From: Calycina herbarum
Lineage: Eukaryota; Ascomycota; Leotiomycetes; Helotiales; Pezizellaceae
Length of the DNA stretch: 64,000 bases
Reading direction: 5' to 3'
Assembly: GCA_001414485.1 (NCBI GenBank)
Contig: LLEY01000005.1
Location: 496,001-560,000, forward strand
Part shown: piece after piece, positions 1-11,591 of the stretch
Numbering within the stretch: position 1 is the stretch's first letter
How the letters are laid out: each line of letters starts with the position of its first letter
Position numbers and translations under genes: made by a program
Notes under the pieces: generated by a model
The model's database searches: none
The model's input: only the letters and a program-made list of their open reading frames with translations
What the model was told of the DNA's origin: nothing

Positions 1-2116
1 TCTCTTCTGGGATCAGCTCGTTTGGTTTCATTTTCCACACCTTATCAGTCTTATCGTAATTGAAGTATTCCTTCATCTTCTGCCTATTTTGCGTGTCGCT
101 GGTATCTTTGATGTGTTCCGTAATTTCGGCAATCCTCAACGAGTTGTTAGGACTGTGCTTCATCTTTCGAAGAGCAATCATTTTCATGCGAATCTTGGTA
201 GCATTTGTGACCCGTCTAGAATGTGGTCCAGGTATTTCCATGGATGGAAGCTGTTGGCCAACAGTAAAAAGATGGTCGATGTTGCGAACATACCAACTTG
301 ATCCATTAATACCAGTAATCTGGCGACACATGAGGAAATCAGTTCCTTTCGTCTCATGCTTAAAGATAGGCGCCTTAAACATGGAATTGTGGATAGTTCG
401 GACAGTTTCACCAGGGTCAACCTCCCCAAAATTTGCAAAAGGTGAGCGATCCTCAGGCAGCAGCGGCGTTACATCGCCAACCTTATCATCTGGTTGAGGA
501 CGATCTGCATCATCCGCATCCTTTCGCCGATAATAGTTGATGATACGATTGCCCATGCCAAAGTTTGAAAGGACAATAGGATGCTCCTCGGAATACTCGA
601 GTAGAGTGGCAGATGAATAGTGATCCGCGAGAGAAAGATCCTTGCTCTCTTTGAATATCTCTTGAGTTGGCAAATTCTTGACTTGCTTCTTCTTCCGCAT
701 GGAAGGTTTTGAGAAGGATATCGGCTGGTGGAGAAGTTTCTCGAGACTGATTGATGGTCTGTGGAATAATCGAGCGTCCTTGATGGAGAGCCGACATTTG
801 TAAAATGGGTATTGCAATCTGAGAGCAGGCATGCTATGCTCGAGGGCTACGTTGCCAAGAGTTGCGCGAACCTTGCTCTGATGATTCTCCTTCAAAGCAT
901 CATATGCCTCGTCGTTCGATATGTTGAATCTTGAACCAAATGATGAAGCAAGTCCACCTTTGCTAGCTTTGGTGGTCGTGCTGAGACGTTGACGTTTCGC
1001 AGGACTGTACTCCAAAGTATCTAACAAAAGGTGGGGATCGTTGAGATCAAGGAGAACGCGCTTAGCCGATTTTTGCGTAGCAGCCTCAAAATTATCGAAC
1101 GATGGGGCAGGAAACCGAGGGGCATTGATGATGTCTTTTTCGGCAGGTTTAGTTTTTCTCCGCTTTGCTGAAGGTCCAAGAATCTCCAATTCCCAAGCAT
1201 CCATGGGCTCTTCTGGCTCATCGATAGGCTTAGAAACAAACTGGTTGATCTTTGACTCCCAATCACCACATAACACCTCCAGGTCGGTCCAAGACACTCC
1301 GCCTATTGGGGACGGTATGGAGAAATCAAAACCTTCATCATTATCCTCCTCGGCCGAGGATTCTTCCACTATGGCAACCAAGCCTTTTGCCTCTGCCTCC
1401 TGCACACGCTTGCGCTTATTTGATGTTGCCGGCCCAGCATTACGAAATGACTTCTCCTCATCCGGGGCAAGATCTAAGCTGGCCTTGGTCGGGTTGACAG
1501 GTCTGGGGAGTTTCTCGGGGGCCTTTGGGATGATATGACGAGGCTTAGGTGGTAGAAGTTGGTTCCAATTCAATATGGTTCCTCTCTCGAATCCTGGCCA
1601 AGATTGCTTCAGCAACTCCTCCTCAGACTCGGCGGGCGCTGGTATGGATGGATCTTGGTTTGTGGTACGAGAATGTTCCGGGAAGTTGAGCTCGCGCAGG
1701 TCGATTTCCTCTTCGGGGGATGGCAATGTAAGTCCTCCGTTGGCATTTCCGGGTTGCGGCACACCATTTGGCTGATAAGTGTCATGGTCGTCGAACTCGT
1801 CAAAGGGTGAAGAGCCGCGACCATCACCAAATAAATCATCAGTATCATGGCTCGTTCCCATATCATCGGTCAGACCTGGCACGTCGCCTTCTCCTGCGCC
1901 CGCGGCATCTTCCTCCTCGGGCAGATCATCGTCACTAATGTCCTCGAAGTCCTCGGCGTCATCTGCCTTTTCACCCGTCTCGAGAGGTCGGTTCATATCA
2001 AAGAGCGCGCCAGCTCCATCCTGCTGGCTCTCCGCCAGAAGCTTTTGAAGGTTCTCATTATCTTCCTGCTCCTGGGTCTGCCAGTCGATCTCGCTGAAGT
2101 CGGTTGTCTCCGCCAT
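1..2116 (-). CDS. TAF1: TFIID subunit 1 (TAF1), 5' part, partial
   Basis: Reading from the ATG at 2116 down to the window edge gives 705 codons without an intron or stop; the gene continues beyond position 1. TAF1 is the scaffold subunit of the general transcription factor TFIID, acting with TBP at RNA polymerase II promoters. The N-terminal third is acidic and low in complexity (D/E-rich, around residues 20-110), as expected for the TBP-binding region. The visible end enters the conserved TAF1 core (DUF3591-type), with the segments HPIVLSNFGMGNRIINYY and TGINGSSWYVRNIDHLF. Fungal TAF1 proteins usually exceed 1,000 residues, so about a third is missing. It is divergent from the D-serine dehydratase-like gene across 1.2 kb. 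The family call is secure; the C-terminal domains cannot be judged here. Confidence 0.93.
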   Translation of the reverse strand, partial: MAETTDFSEIDWQTQEQEDNENLQKLLAESQQDGAGALFDMNRPLETGEKADDAEDFEDISDDDLPEEEDAAGAGEGDVPGLTDDMGTSHDTDDLFGDGRGSSPFDEFDDHDTYQPNGVPQPGNANGGLTLPSPEEEIDLRELNFPEHSRTTNQDPSIPAPAESEEELLKQSWPGFERGTILNWNQLLPPKPRHIIPKAPEKLPRPVNPTKASLDLAPDEEKSFRNAGPATSNKRKRVQEAEAKGLVAIVEESSAEEDNDEGFDFSIPSPIGGVSWTDLEVLCGDWESKINQFVSKPIDEPEEPMDAWELEILGPSAKRRKTKPAEKDIINAPRFPAPSFDNFEAATQKSAKRVLLDLNDPHLLLDTLEYSPAKRQRLSTTTKASKGGLASSFGSRFNISNDEAYDALKENHQSKVRATLGNVALEHSMPALRLQYPFYKCRLSIKDARLFHRPSISLEKLLHQPISFSKPSMRKKKQVKNLPTQEIFKESKDLSLADHYSSATLLEYSEEHPIVLSNFGMGNRIINYYRRKDADDADRPQPDDKVGDVTPLLPEDRSPFANFGEVDPGETVRTIHNSMFKAPIFKHETKGTDFLMCRQITGINGSSWYVRNIDHLFTVGQQLPSMEIPGPHSRRVTNATKIRMKMIALRKMKHSPNNSLRIAEITEHIKDTSDTQNRQKMKEYFNYDKTDKVWKMKPNELIPEE

Positions 2117-3323
2117 CGTGGATATGATGTTGCGCAGCGCCGCGCGAAGTTCCTAGATTCCCCCGCCGCGAACCTGAAGCTCAGATAGGCCGCCAACCAT
2201 CGACTCGCAGTGTGAAATGGATCGCTGTCGGGCAGGATATGCGGTTTCGTCAAAGTAAGAGGTCGCGGGTACGGTAAGTATCGTGGGTATGCGAGAAGAA
2301 GCGCTCGAATCGTCGTGGCAGGTGGTTCTGGGTCAAGAGAGCTTCTGTTCGTAATTTGTATTAAGGTCCAAGTCGAGACGGAGGTGGAAAAGTAGCCTCG
2401 CCGCCTCATAAATCAGGCCGCCATGAACATTCACCAATATCAGGCCAGGATCATCATCACTTTCAAAGGTCTCATGGGAACATATATTTCTACAGTATGC
2501 ATTTATACTTGTATTATTTTTAAATTGATTGTGCTCCATTCTTGTAAGAAGAATGTTTGATGATCAATCTGCGTCAATTTCGAATCATTCTCCTGCTTGC
2601 AGTAGAGACATATCATTCCTCGAGGCTTCAAGTGGTTTCTGGACCATTACGTAGCGCGTGCATTTGACTCATCTCGAAGCAAGAAGAAAACCAGTATGCA
2701 GGACCAAGGTACTGATCCCTACAGAAGAGACGCGCTGAATTAGAGGTTGGTAAAGTGACAACTTACGGGAGTCTAGTCTAGGATTCGTGTTTCTTTTAAA
2801 TGTTCTCGAAGAACGAATAGCTTTGGACACGCGACTTACAGAAGTAGGTGTCTCTCTAGAAGATATCGAAGTTGAGTTGCCCCTCCGAGTTCGGAGTGAT
2901 TTATTTGGCCTGCAACCTGCAGGTGTCCTCGACTGGGCGGGGTTGTTGAACTCGAATACTCTCTTCTATTTCGAGGTATCGCGTTTGTTACCCAAAACTC
3001 GACTTTAACTACCTAGGTATGTACTTAGTGAGTCGACTTGGCTTCCCACGTGTTTCCGTACTGTTTCCGAGTCTTGCGAGCAGGTACAACAGGTGCATTG
3101 TGCTAGGTTGTACCTGGATAACCATCCATAAGGTTTGGACTAGAAGTGGGTGGTAAAATCTCTCAGTCATACAACTCAACCTCATTCTGTGACCCAGTGC
3201 CATTCTGAAAGCCAAAACTTCAACTTCTTTCTTTTCAAAACTATCAAACACGACTGAATTCTCAGAATTGAGTGCCTTTTCCATCAGCCGCCCTTATCTC
3301 CAAACCCCCCCCGATCCTGCATC
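2117..3323. other. Intergenic region between divergent TAF1 and DSD1-like genes
   Basis: About 1.2 kb without a gene I can support. It must hold both promoters. A 73-codon open frame at 2787-3008 has no recognisable features and looks fortuitous. The final stretch before 3324 is pyrimidine-rich and contains a short C run, a common fungal 5' leader pattern. Confidence 0.6.
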
Positions 3324-4917
3324 ATGTCAACAGCCTCGCTCTACCCTCTCTCGGAGAGGAAAGTACTCGAGGACAGATTTATTGGAAAGAACTTGAAAGA
3401 TGTTGCTACTCCTGCTGCGGTCCTTGATATAAGCAAGATCAAGCGCAATTGTACTCGCATGTTGGGGGCCGTGGATCAATTGAAGTTTGGATGGAGAGTG
3501 CATATCAAGACTCACAAGGTATGAGATAATCCACATATATTCACTTTACGTCAAGATTCATCGAAATAGAGGGTGTACATGATACATCGGACTTACTCCG
3601 TCACAACATTATGGCTTTCAAAATGGATTTCAAAAAGGCTGACTACTCACTGGTTTAGACAACTGAACTCACAAAACTCCAAGTTGGTGAGGTTGGTCCA
3701 GTCAATATCGTCGTTTCCACCGTCCTCGAAGCAGAGCATGTTCTCCCCTTACTCTTGGAATACAAGGCCGTTGGAAGAGCTGTCAATGTATAAATTTTCT
3801 CCCCCACCTTTGAAATCTCAATGGTCCCTAACGAGAAATGCAGCTTCTCTACGGCTTTCCCTTCACACCGGCATATGTCGAGCGTCTTGCTCTTTTTTCC
3901 AAGGCTTTGGGGCCAAAGGGTCTCTCTCTTCTGATTGATCACCCCAGCCAACTTGATTCTGTCAAAGCACTCTACCAAGCGACATCAATCGCCCCTGACA
4001 TCTTCATAAAAGTTGATATGGGATATCACCGAGCTGGTGTGACTCCACAAACCGAAGCTTGCTCTCAACTCATCACCGCTATCCTCAATCTTGAAAAAGA
4101 GGGTGTGGCCCATCTCCTGGGACTTTATGCCCACGCTGGTCAATCCTATGGCGGCGATAATCGAGCAACAGCTCTCGATTTCTTGCGTCAGGAATTCGAG
4201 TCCATCCTAGTGACCGCCGAAGCAGTCCACTCAATCGTACCAACCAAAGCCATAATTCTCTCCGTCGGAGCAACCCCAACTTCAACATCCATCCGAAATC
4301 TCCTCGCCAACGACATCGCCTCGGAATCAGAAGAAGGTATAGCAATCGCAGCTCTCAAAGCCACAATCGTAGCGATCCGAGAGCGGAATTGCAAGATTGA
4401 GATCCACGCTGGCGTGTATCCTGTTTTGGATTGCCAACAACTCGCTACCAATGCTCTTACCATAGAGGGACCCAATGCAATGTTGACATTTGACGATCTA
4501 GCACTTACAGTCGTTGCTGAAATTGCCTCCGTATACCCAGGTCGTGGCGCAGATGGTTCACCCGAAGCTCTAATCGGAAGTGGAAGTTTGGCATTAGGTC
4601 GAGAACCATGTAAAGCCTACCCCGGTTGGGCAATCCTAACCCCATGGAACCGAGCCGGTGTTGAGATGCCAACAACAACTTTAGCGAAACACACAGGTTG
4701 GAAAGTTGGCAGAATATCTCAAGAGCACGGAATTCTTACATGGGATGGTCCTAAGGACGAGGCTGAACCCCTTGAGGTTGGTATGAAGGTTCGAGTTTGG
4801 CCAAACCATGCTTGTGTTACGGGTGCGGGCTTTGGATGGTATTTGATTGTTGATTCGAGTAGAGAGGGCAGGGAGGATGAGATTGTTGATGTTTGGCCTA
4901 GATGGCGGGGTTGGTAG
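3324..4917 (+). CDS. D-serine dehydratase / D-threo-aldolase-like PLP enzyme
   Basis: Three exons (3324-3518, 3659-3787, 3844-4917) join in frame to give 465 residues. Introns are 140 nt (GTATGA...TTTAG) and 56 nt (GTATAA...ATGCAG). The protein has the fold-type III, alanine-racemase-like layout of eukaryotic D-serine dehydratases (yeast Dsd1 family), which use PLP and zinc to convert D-serine to pyruvate and ammonia; related enzymes cleave D-threonine-type substrates. Seen directly: the PLP-lysine segment HIKTHK at residues 60-65, the barrel segment IFIKVDMGYHRAGV, and near the C-terminus WPNHACV, whose His and Cys match the zinc ligands of the family. Length is slightly above the yeast enzyme. 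Substrate cannot be decided from sequence. No neighbour suggests a pathway, so D-amino-acid detoxification is the default inference. Confidence 0.88.
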
Positions 4918-5596
4918 AGACTTCCGCTTTGCTTCAGAAAGGTTTATATTTAACGATGATGCAAGAAAGTCAGCCTTTTTAGCTTAGGTATGGTAGACTA
5001 AACCCAATAGATAGACAGCTTCCGAAAGCTTCAATTCAAGAATTTTTGCCCTCGCCATACGATGTACACCAAGTAAAGGAAAAGGTCTAGAACAACGAAA
5101 TTAACATATAAAACTCACAATGTTCACTAGCTTAAATATAGTATTCTAGAAGGTCTCATTCTGTGGATAATGTTCACGCGTATGCCGAATACCGGTAATG
5201 GCAAGAACTCATGTAGCAAGTTGACTCTTTGAAAGGAATTGAGTTGGGTTTAGTGGCTTACTCACCAACATTTGTTGGGTTACTCGTTGCTTACTCGTGG
5301 CTTACTTGTAGCTTACTCGCGACGCTCAGTATACGGTAGATGACAGTCACTCGGGAGGGGTTAGCACAACTCACTTAACCAACTGTCCATCCCTTTGGTG
5401 CGAAGTAATAGCTTTTATTTCTTGTTCCCTCTATCTGCTCCCAGAATTATCTTTTTCGCAGTAAAACTATCATGCTTAGATAGAAGAAGAGGGGGGAAAA
5501 CAGACACCAAACGCCACCAGCTAGATCAGCGCACCGCAATCCTCAAAAGCATAACTTTTAGAAAAAGAACCCCGTTCATCATTACACATAAGTCTA
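4918..5596. other. Intergenic region between convergent genes
   Basis: This 679-bp stretch lies between the 3' ends of the D-serine dehydratase-like gene and ARP4, so it should hold both 3' UTRs and polyadenylation signals. It contains a degenerate short tandem repeat, listed separately. No coding signal was seen; the 76-codon frame at 5395-5625 overlaps the ARP4 3' end and looks fortuitous. Confidence 0.6.
5253..5321. repeat. Degenerate tandem repeat of a GCTTACTCGT-like unit
   Basis: Variants of (G)GCTTACTCGT recur about five times: GGCTTACTCAC, GGTTACTCGTT, GCTTACTCGTG, GCTTACTTGTA and GCTTACTCGCG. Copies are 10-12 bp apart with loss of register, so this is an old minisatellite in the intergenic region. 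Confidence 0.7.
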
Positions 5597-7060
5597 TCAT
5601 TTACATCTTTTCTCCACCACACTAGGACCAAACTCATCATACTCCTTCCTCGAGATCCACATTTGATGGAAAGTTCCCAGACTTCCTAAAATACTTCCTC
5701 CAACCCAACTGCCAAATCTTCGTTCCGTAGTCAATCCAGCAGCAGTAATCTTTATTCTAGCACTAGGAAAGATATTTGAGATTTCCCAATTTAGACGATC
5801 GGTAAAACCTTGGAGGAGAGTGGTTCCACCTGTGACGACGATATTTGCGAGGAGAGCGGCGCGAAGATCTACATCGACGGCGAAAAGCGAGGCTCTGACC
5901 ATTTCGGGGATTGTTTGTGCTTTTGTGATGGGAGGTTCGGCGGTAGGAAGGGCGTATTTTTCGTCGAAGAGCCCTTCTACGACTCTCATTCTGTCGGAAC
6001 CCCACATTTGGTTGGAGCCATCTGGGAATTCAAAGACACGACCTGGTGTCGCTTTGACGTTTTCGATGTTCAAAATACCATTAACGGGGTGTGGGTAATG
6101 TAAGCGACCAGGGCCTGGATATACTTGGACCACTGATTCTTTGAACTCCGTCAACACACGCTCTTCCTCGAACGCACGGAAGCTGTCTGTAATTTTCGTC
6201 TCAAAATTCTGATATGTTGCCTGAGCTGGAGCGCCGGCATCGACTGGAGTTTTCGAGGAGATCATAAAATGTGGAGTGACTTCGACTTTTGGATCCATCG
6301 AGCCAAAGAGGGAGCGAATTTGTGACGATACCCAATTGCCAGCCAGAGGTGATTTCTGCACACTCTTCTTCAAGATCAGCCCATCATGAATGCACATGAC
6401 AGAAGCAGTTGAGGCCCCAAGATCAATCACCAGCGCTGTAGCCTTGCCTGCAGCAAACGATGCCATGACACTGTTACGTGCCAACCAGAATGCCGGGCAT
6501 CCCCAGTTCTCCATAGCTATCTCGATCGCCCGTTCTCTGTTTTTACTGGTGTTCCATGCCGTTTCGGTGACCAACAATGGATGTTCCTCGAGTGGTTTCT
6601 CTTCGTCGTCTGCGGCTTCCATATCGACATCAATCCCATCCTTTCCTCCAACATCATTCAATCCATTCGTGCGAGGGTCTCCTTGCTTTGTTCTTATCAG
6701 CCTTGAGGTAATAGCATGTTCCCACAATTGTGTCGCTGCGTCCCAATCCTCGACTATTCCCTCCTTGGACATCGGATTTCGAATTTCCAGTTCTGGTAGT
6801 AGAGGGTTGTGGATATCTTCATCGCTGAATATCGTTCGATTGCCCGTAACACCATAGTTGGAGGTAAAGAAGGATTTGGGTGTATCTTCGCCCGCGAATC
6901 CAGCGCGTACGCTCGAATATCCGGGGTCGAGAATGATTGCTTGGATTTCATCTGTGGAGGGGGGTTTGTGAGCAATTGAAACAGCTGGCTAGAGGCATCA
7001 CTTACCTCCACCGTAGGTATCATTTGGGGGCATCGCTGAGGTGAGTGGTTGGGACGCCAT
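5597..7060 (-). CDS. ARP4: Actin-related protein 4 (INO80/SWR1/NuA4 subunit)
   Basis: Two exons on the minus strand: ATG at 7060 to 7006, a 54-nt intron with GTAAG donor and CCACAG acceptor, then 6951 to the stop at 5597. The product is 469 residues, close to yeast Arp4 (489). Arp4 is a nuclear actin-fold protein that binds ATP and nucleosomes and is shared by chromatin remodelling and histone acetyltransferase complexes. Seen in sequence: N-terminal EIQAIILDPGYSSVRAGFAGED (the first nucleotide-binding loop of actins), ALVIDLGASTASV (second phosphate loop), NIVVTGGTTLLQGF near the C-terminus, and an actin-like C-terminal ending in EKRCK. An acidic insert follows residue 100. It shares a 440-bp promoter region with the LRR-kinase gene. 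Assignment to ARP4 rather than ARP5-9 rests on the N-terminal motif and length. Confidence 0.9.
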
Positions 7061-7500
7061 TTTGATTTCGATTGGCAGCAAAAGATGGGCAAGGAGTTGA
7101 GATATTCTTGTTGTCGCAACCAAAGATGTGCTTCGCTCTCGCGACAGAAGCGCGACTGGGAAAGAGAGCTTGAGGTTGGCACGGCGGACCATAAGCACAG
7201 TGAAGCCAAAATCCACGGGGCGGAAAAACTGTTCGGATCCTCTCAGATAAGGGAGAGCTGACATACGCTTTTAGAAACACCTCCTTCCAGCTCCTCTTCT
7301 CATCCTTTTTGTTTTCGCCTTCGTCGGTTCCCTCGCTCCCTATTAGACCTTTCTTTTGTGCTTTTGACGTTGGCCAAAGGTTGATTTCTGATAATCACCG
7401 TTGCAATTACAATTACCCCTAGCAAGCTAACCTACCCTCACCCCGTTCCACGTCTTTCCTCTCCAGCTGCCATCCAAAGGATTTCTGGTCTCTTCTGAAC
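7061..7500. promoter_or_regulatory. Divergent promoter region, ARP4 / LRR-kinase gene
   Basis: A 440-bp region between two divergent start codons. It is pyrimidine-rich on the plus strand from about 7280 onward. No clear TATA box or named operator was identified; open frames here are overlaps without coding character. Confidence 0.45.
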
Positions 7501-8986
7501 ATGTCAGCCTCCCATGGCCAAGTCAAAGATGGCCAGTCTGGCCAGCACAAAGGCGCAAAGAAAATCAAGATCTCGTCTGGTCTCACCGCCTTCCCAAGAG
7601 AAATCCTAGATGCCTTCGATACCCTCGAGATGCTGGACCTTTCTGGCAACCCTGGTCTCGACCAGCTTCCCAAAGATATCTCAAGATTGCACAAGCTCAA
7701 AATTGCATTCTTCTCGAATTGTGGCTTTACCGTTTTCCCAAAGGAGCTTGCTCAATGTCGTTCTCTCGAGATGATCGCTTTCAAAGGGAACAACATGACT
7801 ACCATACCAGAATCTTCATTTCCCAGGAAGTTACGTTGGTTGATTCTCACAAACAACGAAATATCATCTCTGCCTACTAGCATTGGCCAATGTCACCGTC
7901 TCCAGAAGTGCATGTTAGCTGGAAACCGGTTGACCAACCTGCCAGACGAGATGGCCCATTGCCGCAAACTGGGTCTTCTACGATTATCATCGAATCAACT
8001 TACCGAACTTCCAAAATGGTTATTTGAGCTGCCTGAACTGTCATTTTTGTCTTTTGCGGGCAATCCTTGTGCGAAGGCATCTGAAAATAATCCTGTTCTA
8101 GATGACATCGCATGGGAAGAGTTGGAAGTCCAAAACCTACTTGGAGAGGGAGCATCAGGGATCATCTCGAAGGGTGCTTGGAAAAAGAGTTCAGATGAGA
8201 AGACGGTTGCTATCAAACTTTTCAAGGGCGATGTAACAAGTGACGGTTCGCCGGCCGACGAAATGAATGCATGTATCACAGCTGGCAAGCATCCAAATCT
8301 CATCGATCCCATTGGAAAGATACATGGTCATCCAGATAAGAAAGGTCTTGTCCTCGAGTTAATATCTCCCTTATATGCAAATCTCGGTCTCCCACCAACA
8401 CTGGACACTTGCACGAGAGACTCCTTCCATCCAGAGATGGTATTTTCAGTCGAGACATGCAAGAACATTCTCCTTGGAATCGCTAGCGCAGCCGAACACC
8501 TTCATGAAAGAGGCATCAAGGTAAGCGATATTCTCGGGAATATTTCTCTATTCTAGTCGTTTCGGGAGTCAGGCTCTCTCTTCCTTACTCCCGAGACATA
8601 CTCCAAAACTCTTGAATGTTTCTCAAAGCAGTAAACTGACTCCGAGAACCTCATCACAGCACGGGGATTTGTATGCCCACAACATTCTCCTCGATCACTC
8701 AACGGGACATGCCCTTCTGGGCGATTTCGGTGCCGCGACCATTTACAGCAAGGAGCACGAGAAAGCAGAAATGATCGAACGAATGGAAGTTTTTGCCTTT
8801 GGCCATCTAGTGGAAGATTTATTGGGATTGGTTGAGAGAAAGGTTGATGATAATGGCTTTGGAGGAAGTGAGAAAGATGCAATCGCTATTGAAGAGTTGA
8901 ATGCGCTACATTGGAAATGTTCAAATCCTGTTGTAATGGAAAGACCGAGTTTCGCAGAGGTTAGAGAAGAGTTAGAAGGCTTTTAG
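7501..8986 (+). CDS. Leucine-rich-repeat protein with C-terminal protein kinase domain
   Basis: Two exons (7501-8520 and 8660-8986; GTAAGC...CACAG intron of 139 nt) encode 448 residues. The N-terminal 200 residues hold about six or seven leucine-rich repeats of the LxxLPxxLxxL type (for example LRWLILTNNEISSLPTSIG). A compact kinase domain follows: glycine loop LGEGASGIISKG, VAIK with Lys239, the catalytic loop HGDLYAHNIL beginning at His341, and GDFG with Asp362. The intron falls exactly before the catalytic loop. The kinase lobe is short after DFG: the activation segment and C-lobe are much reduced compared with a typical 250-residue domain, so activity is plausible but unproven. Proteins with this LRR-kinase layout occur widely in filamentous fungi; their targets are not known to me. 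Confidence 0.82.
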
Positions 8987-9655
8987 ATTGGGATTAGATT
9001 AGATTTTGCGCTTTAGAATTTGAAAGATGGGCTGTCAGAGTATAGAAAGACTTTAGATGTTAGATAAAGATTTTGTTTTCAAACCTTTGTTAACTGGTTG
9101 TGTGCTTTGGTGTTCGTTTGTTTTCTTGATACCAATCCAAGCTACATGATAAGTGTCTCCGTCAGCGTCGCCTAATTAGTAACTAATAAAGTTCTTTGTA
9201 CTAGAACTTCTAGGACAATTAGGTTGCTTGAACAGAGTGATTCAGCTTTCCTGTAACTCTGGTATGCTAATTTAAATATCCTGGCTCTCCTGGTATAATA
9301 TTATTGAGTGACAAAAGCTTCTACTCCAGACTCGCATGACACGCAATTATCTCACCCCTCCAATGTTTTATGACACGATTCGATAAAGTTTGTGGTACAA
9401 AATTAGGACGGGAAAGCAATGTTCTGACCAATGACTGGGATTGATGTCCCTCCTACAAATCCGTGAGTGTTTCAAGTTACAGAGTAAGTCATTGTGTTGA
9501 CTGGCATTAACCAGTCGCACAACAGTGAAATGAGTGTACTAGACATGTGAGTTTTAGAAAGTTCTAAGAGAATTTGAGACTATTTAACACCCAAGAATAT
9601 CGCCTCGGTTTTCACATACAAAGTATTGTCTCCTCAGAGCAAGAAACAGACAACC
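8987..9655. other. Intergenic region
   Basis: 669 bp, AT-rich, downstream of the LRR-kinase gene. No gene, RNA or clear repeat was recognised. Confidence 0.6.
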
Positions 9656-10006
9656 ATGTCTTCAAGCAACACTAACCCCTAACTCGATTCTCCAACACTA
9701 CCCACACTATCTACATCCTCCACACTACTCGGCCCAGATTGGCAACGAGGCCAAACCTTCACTCCTCCAAAAGAGAAATGGGAAAAAGAAGCCGACGCCA
9801 TCAAGAAGATCTTCGAACTTATTAAAGAAATAGACAGATATATGTATGATCTTACAAAGCTTGGGGTCCACACAGCAACCGGATTGGATTGGTATTGTTC
9901 GCTTGGGGGGAAGACGGATGCACCACGGGTGTTGGTTCATGATCGGGTGACGAAATTGATGGAGGTGAAGGCTCTTGAGAGTGCAATGAAGAGGGGGAAA
10001 TCTTGA
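9656..10006 (+). pseudogene. Small unrecognised gene interrupted by one in-frame stop
   Basis: An ATG at 9656 opens a frame of 117 codons ending in TGA at 10004-10006, but codon 9 is TAA (9680-9682). After the stop the frame stays open for 107 codons with a strongly coding-like composition: a charged helix-forming stretch from KEKWEKEADAIKK through KEIDRYMYDL, then a C-terminal segment VLVHDRVTKLMEVKALESAM. The next in-frame ATG (MYDL) lies more than 60 codons on, so re-initiation would lose half the protein. No GT near the start could splice out the stop. A C-to-T change (CAA to TAA) would explain it. I do not recognise the family. A sequencing error or stop readthrough are the alternatives to a true pseudogene. 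Confidence 0.6.
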
Positions 10007-10199
10007 GTATTCTAGAGTGAGAGCAGATAGAATCGGTGGTTTATTTATGCCAATCTGAACACTTGATCTTCATGTTTGTTTGGAGAGATACTCGCTTAAT
10101 GTTCAAAGGACCAGGAACCGGGTTTAGTGATCATGAAGAAACGCTATAGTTTGTTTCCTCCAGTACTTGGAAACAGGCACCTGTATCTTTGCATAAATT

Positions 10200-11591
10200 T
10201 CAATATTTATAACAGAGCATCCCCCCTTGAGTTTCAATCACACTTCTCACAGGGACATCGGGTGCCATTCCCATCAATGGCAATAAATCATCAAGTGTCG
10301 CGGGAACCTCACTGTCCCTTTCTTTCCGCCCATTATACTCCCTAAATCTTTTCCCAGAAGCATCCTCATGTTGCCATAGATACCAAAGACGATCAAGTTG
10401 CGTATGGTGGAGGAAGAATATTGGATCTTGTCACCAATTTCTCAGTACAAACTTCCACATAAAGAATTAGGGATACACATACCATTCGGTGCTGTACTCA
10501 CAAAAAAGTCCGCATCGATGAAACTTGGGATAGCATTGTGGGCTGTTTCCTCCAGTCCTATCAAGAAATTGAAATACGTATCTTTTTGCATTATTTTCTC
10601 GATACTGGTGGGACTTAGTAGATCCCCAAGAAAATTCGCTTTCTCCCCTGCAGCGAAAGCTCGGGATAAACAATGAGGACCGGTTTGGTGGTGATAGTAA
10701 TGTAAAGGATGACTTTCAAAAGGGCCATCTGTGACGCAATGTTTGTTGTCTAAGATACTTGAGGGTGATACTTCTTCGCTTAGCGACTGCGAGGAGCCTC
10801 CAAATCCGGAGGTAGGTGAGAATATTGGGGAGAGTGATAGATTTGACGAATCTTGTGTCCAATCCCAGTAACTACAAGTACTTAGATTTTTCATCTCGTT
10901 TGGTTGAGTTCTCAAAAGCCCGTACCTTAAGACGCCGGAATATCCGCATTCGATTTTCAATGCTTGTTCGTATGTATGGATAAAATATCGATGCCACGCT
11001 AAAAAGGGTGCGCTTTCGTGGGCTGCCACTTATGTCAGTACCACATTAGAAGCGCAATTCAGAGAACCAAAGCTTGGGAAATGCTTTGTGGGTTTACGAT
11101 ACCATTTGTTCCAATTTTGGAATGCACCCAAGGGAAATCATCATAAAGAGTCGACTCGTTTGTGAAGGTAGAAGGTTTCGTAGCTAAGCATTTAACGGCC
11201 GAGATATAGTCCTCTTGCTCTTGACGACTCAAAGTTCTCCACTCCCGTCTGATTGACGGATTCCTACACTCCTCTGTATACAGAAACTCAACAATATCTG
11301 AACTCCGTAGAATTGTACTCCGATATGGATTCGAAATTCCGAAGACGAAGCCAAGTATCAGAATGATGAGGAGGGAGATAAGAGGGATAAATATGCAAAA
11401 CTGGCGCCGTGTACGATATCTAAGTTAAGTCCATCAGCTTTCGTAACCCCAGTTCGTTGAAGTGGTGACACTGACTGTGACTGAAAAGCATCATCTAGGT
11501 CGGAATTTGTCTCGGATAGTTGCACTGAGCTATATCTTGGTTTCTCTCTTTTGAAAGAGGTCATCGTGGTTGTGTTTCTGGGTTGACGCAT
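10200..11591 (-). CDS. Membrane-anchored tyrosinase-like copper oxidase
   Basis: Five exons on the minus strand (11591-11476, 11419-11103, 11022-10926, 10871-10483, 10426-10200) join perfectly in frame to 381 residues. Intron 3 (54 nt) lacks a stop and is a multiple of three, so reading through it would insert 18 residues. A cytoplasmic N-terminus of about 43 residues is followed by a single transmembrane segment (FCIFIPLISLLIILILGF), giving a type II anchor. The tyrosinase domain shows CuA histidines His138, His146 and His155 (NAHESAPFLAWHRYFIH, with the canonical eight-residue spacing) and CuB His288 plus DPIFFLHH at 307-314. The usual second CuB histidine four residues after His288 is proline. 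This short anchored form resembles the oxidases of fungal peptide and polyketide clusters (UstQ-type). It probably oxidises a phenolic or tyrosine-containing secondary metabolite; the substrate is unknown. Confidence 0.88.

Noticed and set aside
2787..3008. 73-codon plus-strand frame between TAF1 and the DSD1-like gene
   Set aside because: Short, no domain or signal, and it lies inside a divergent promoter region.
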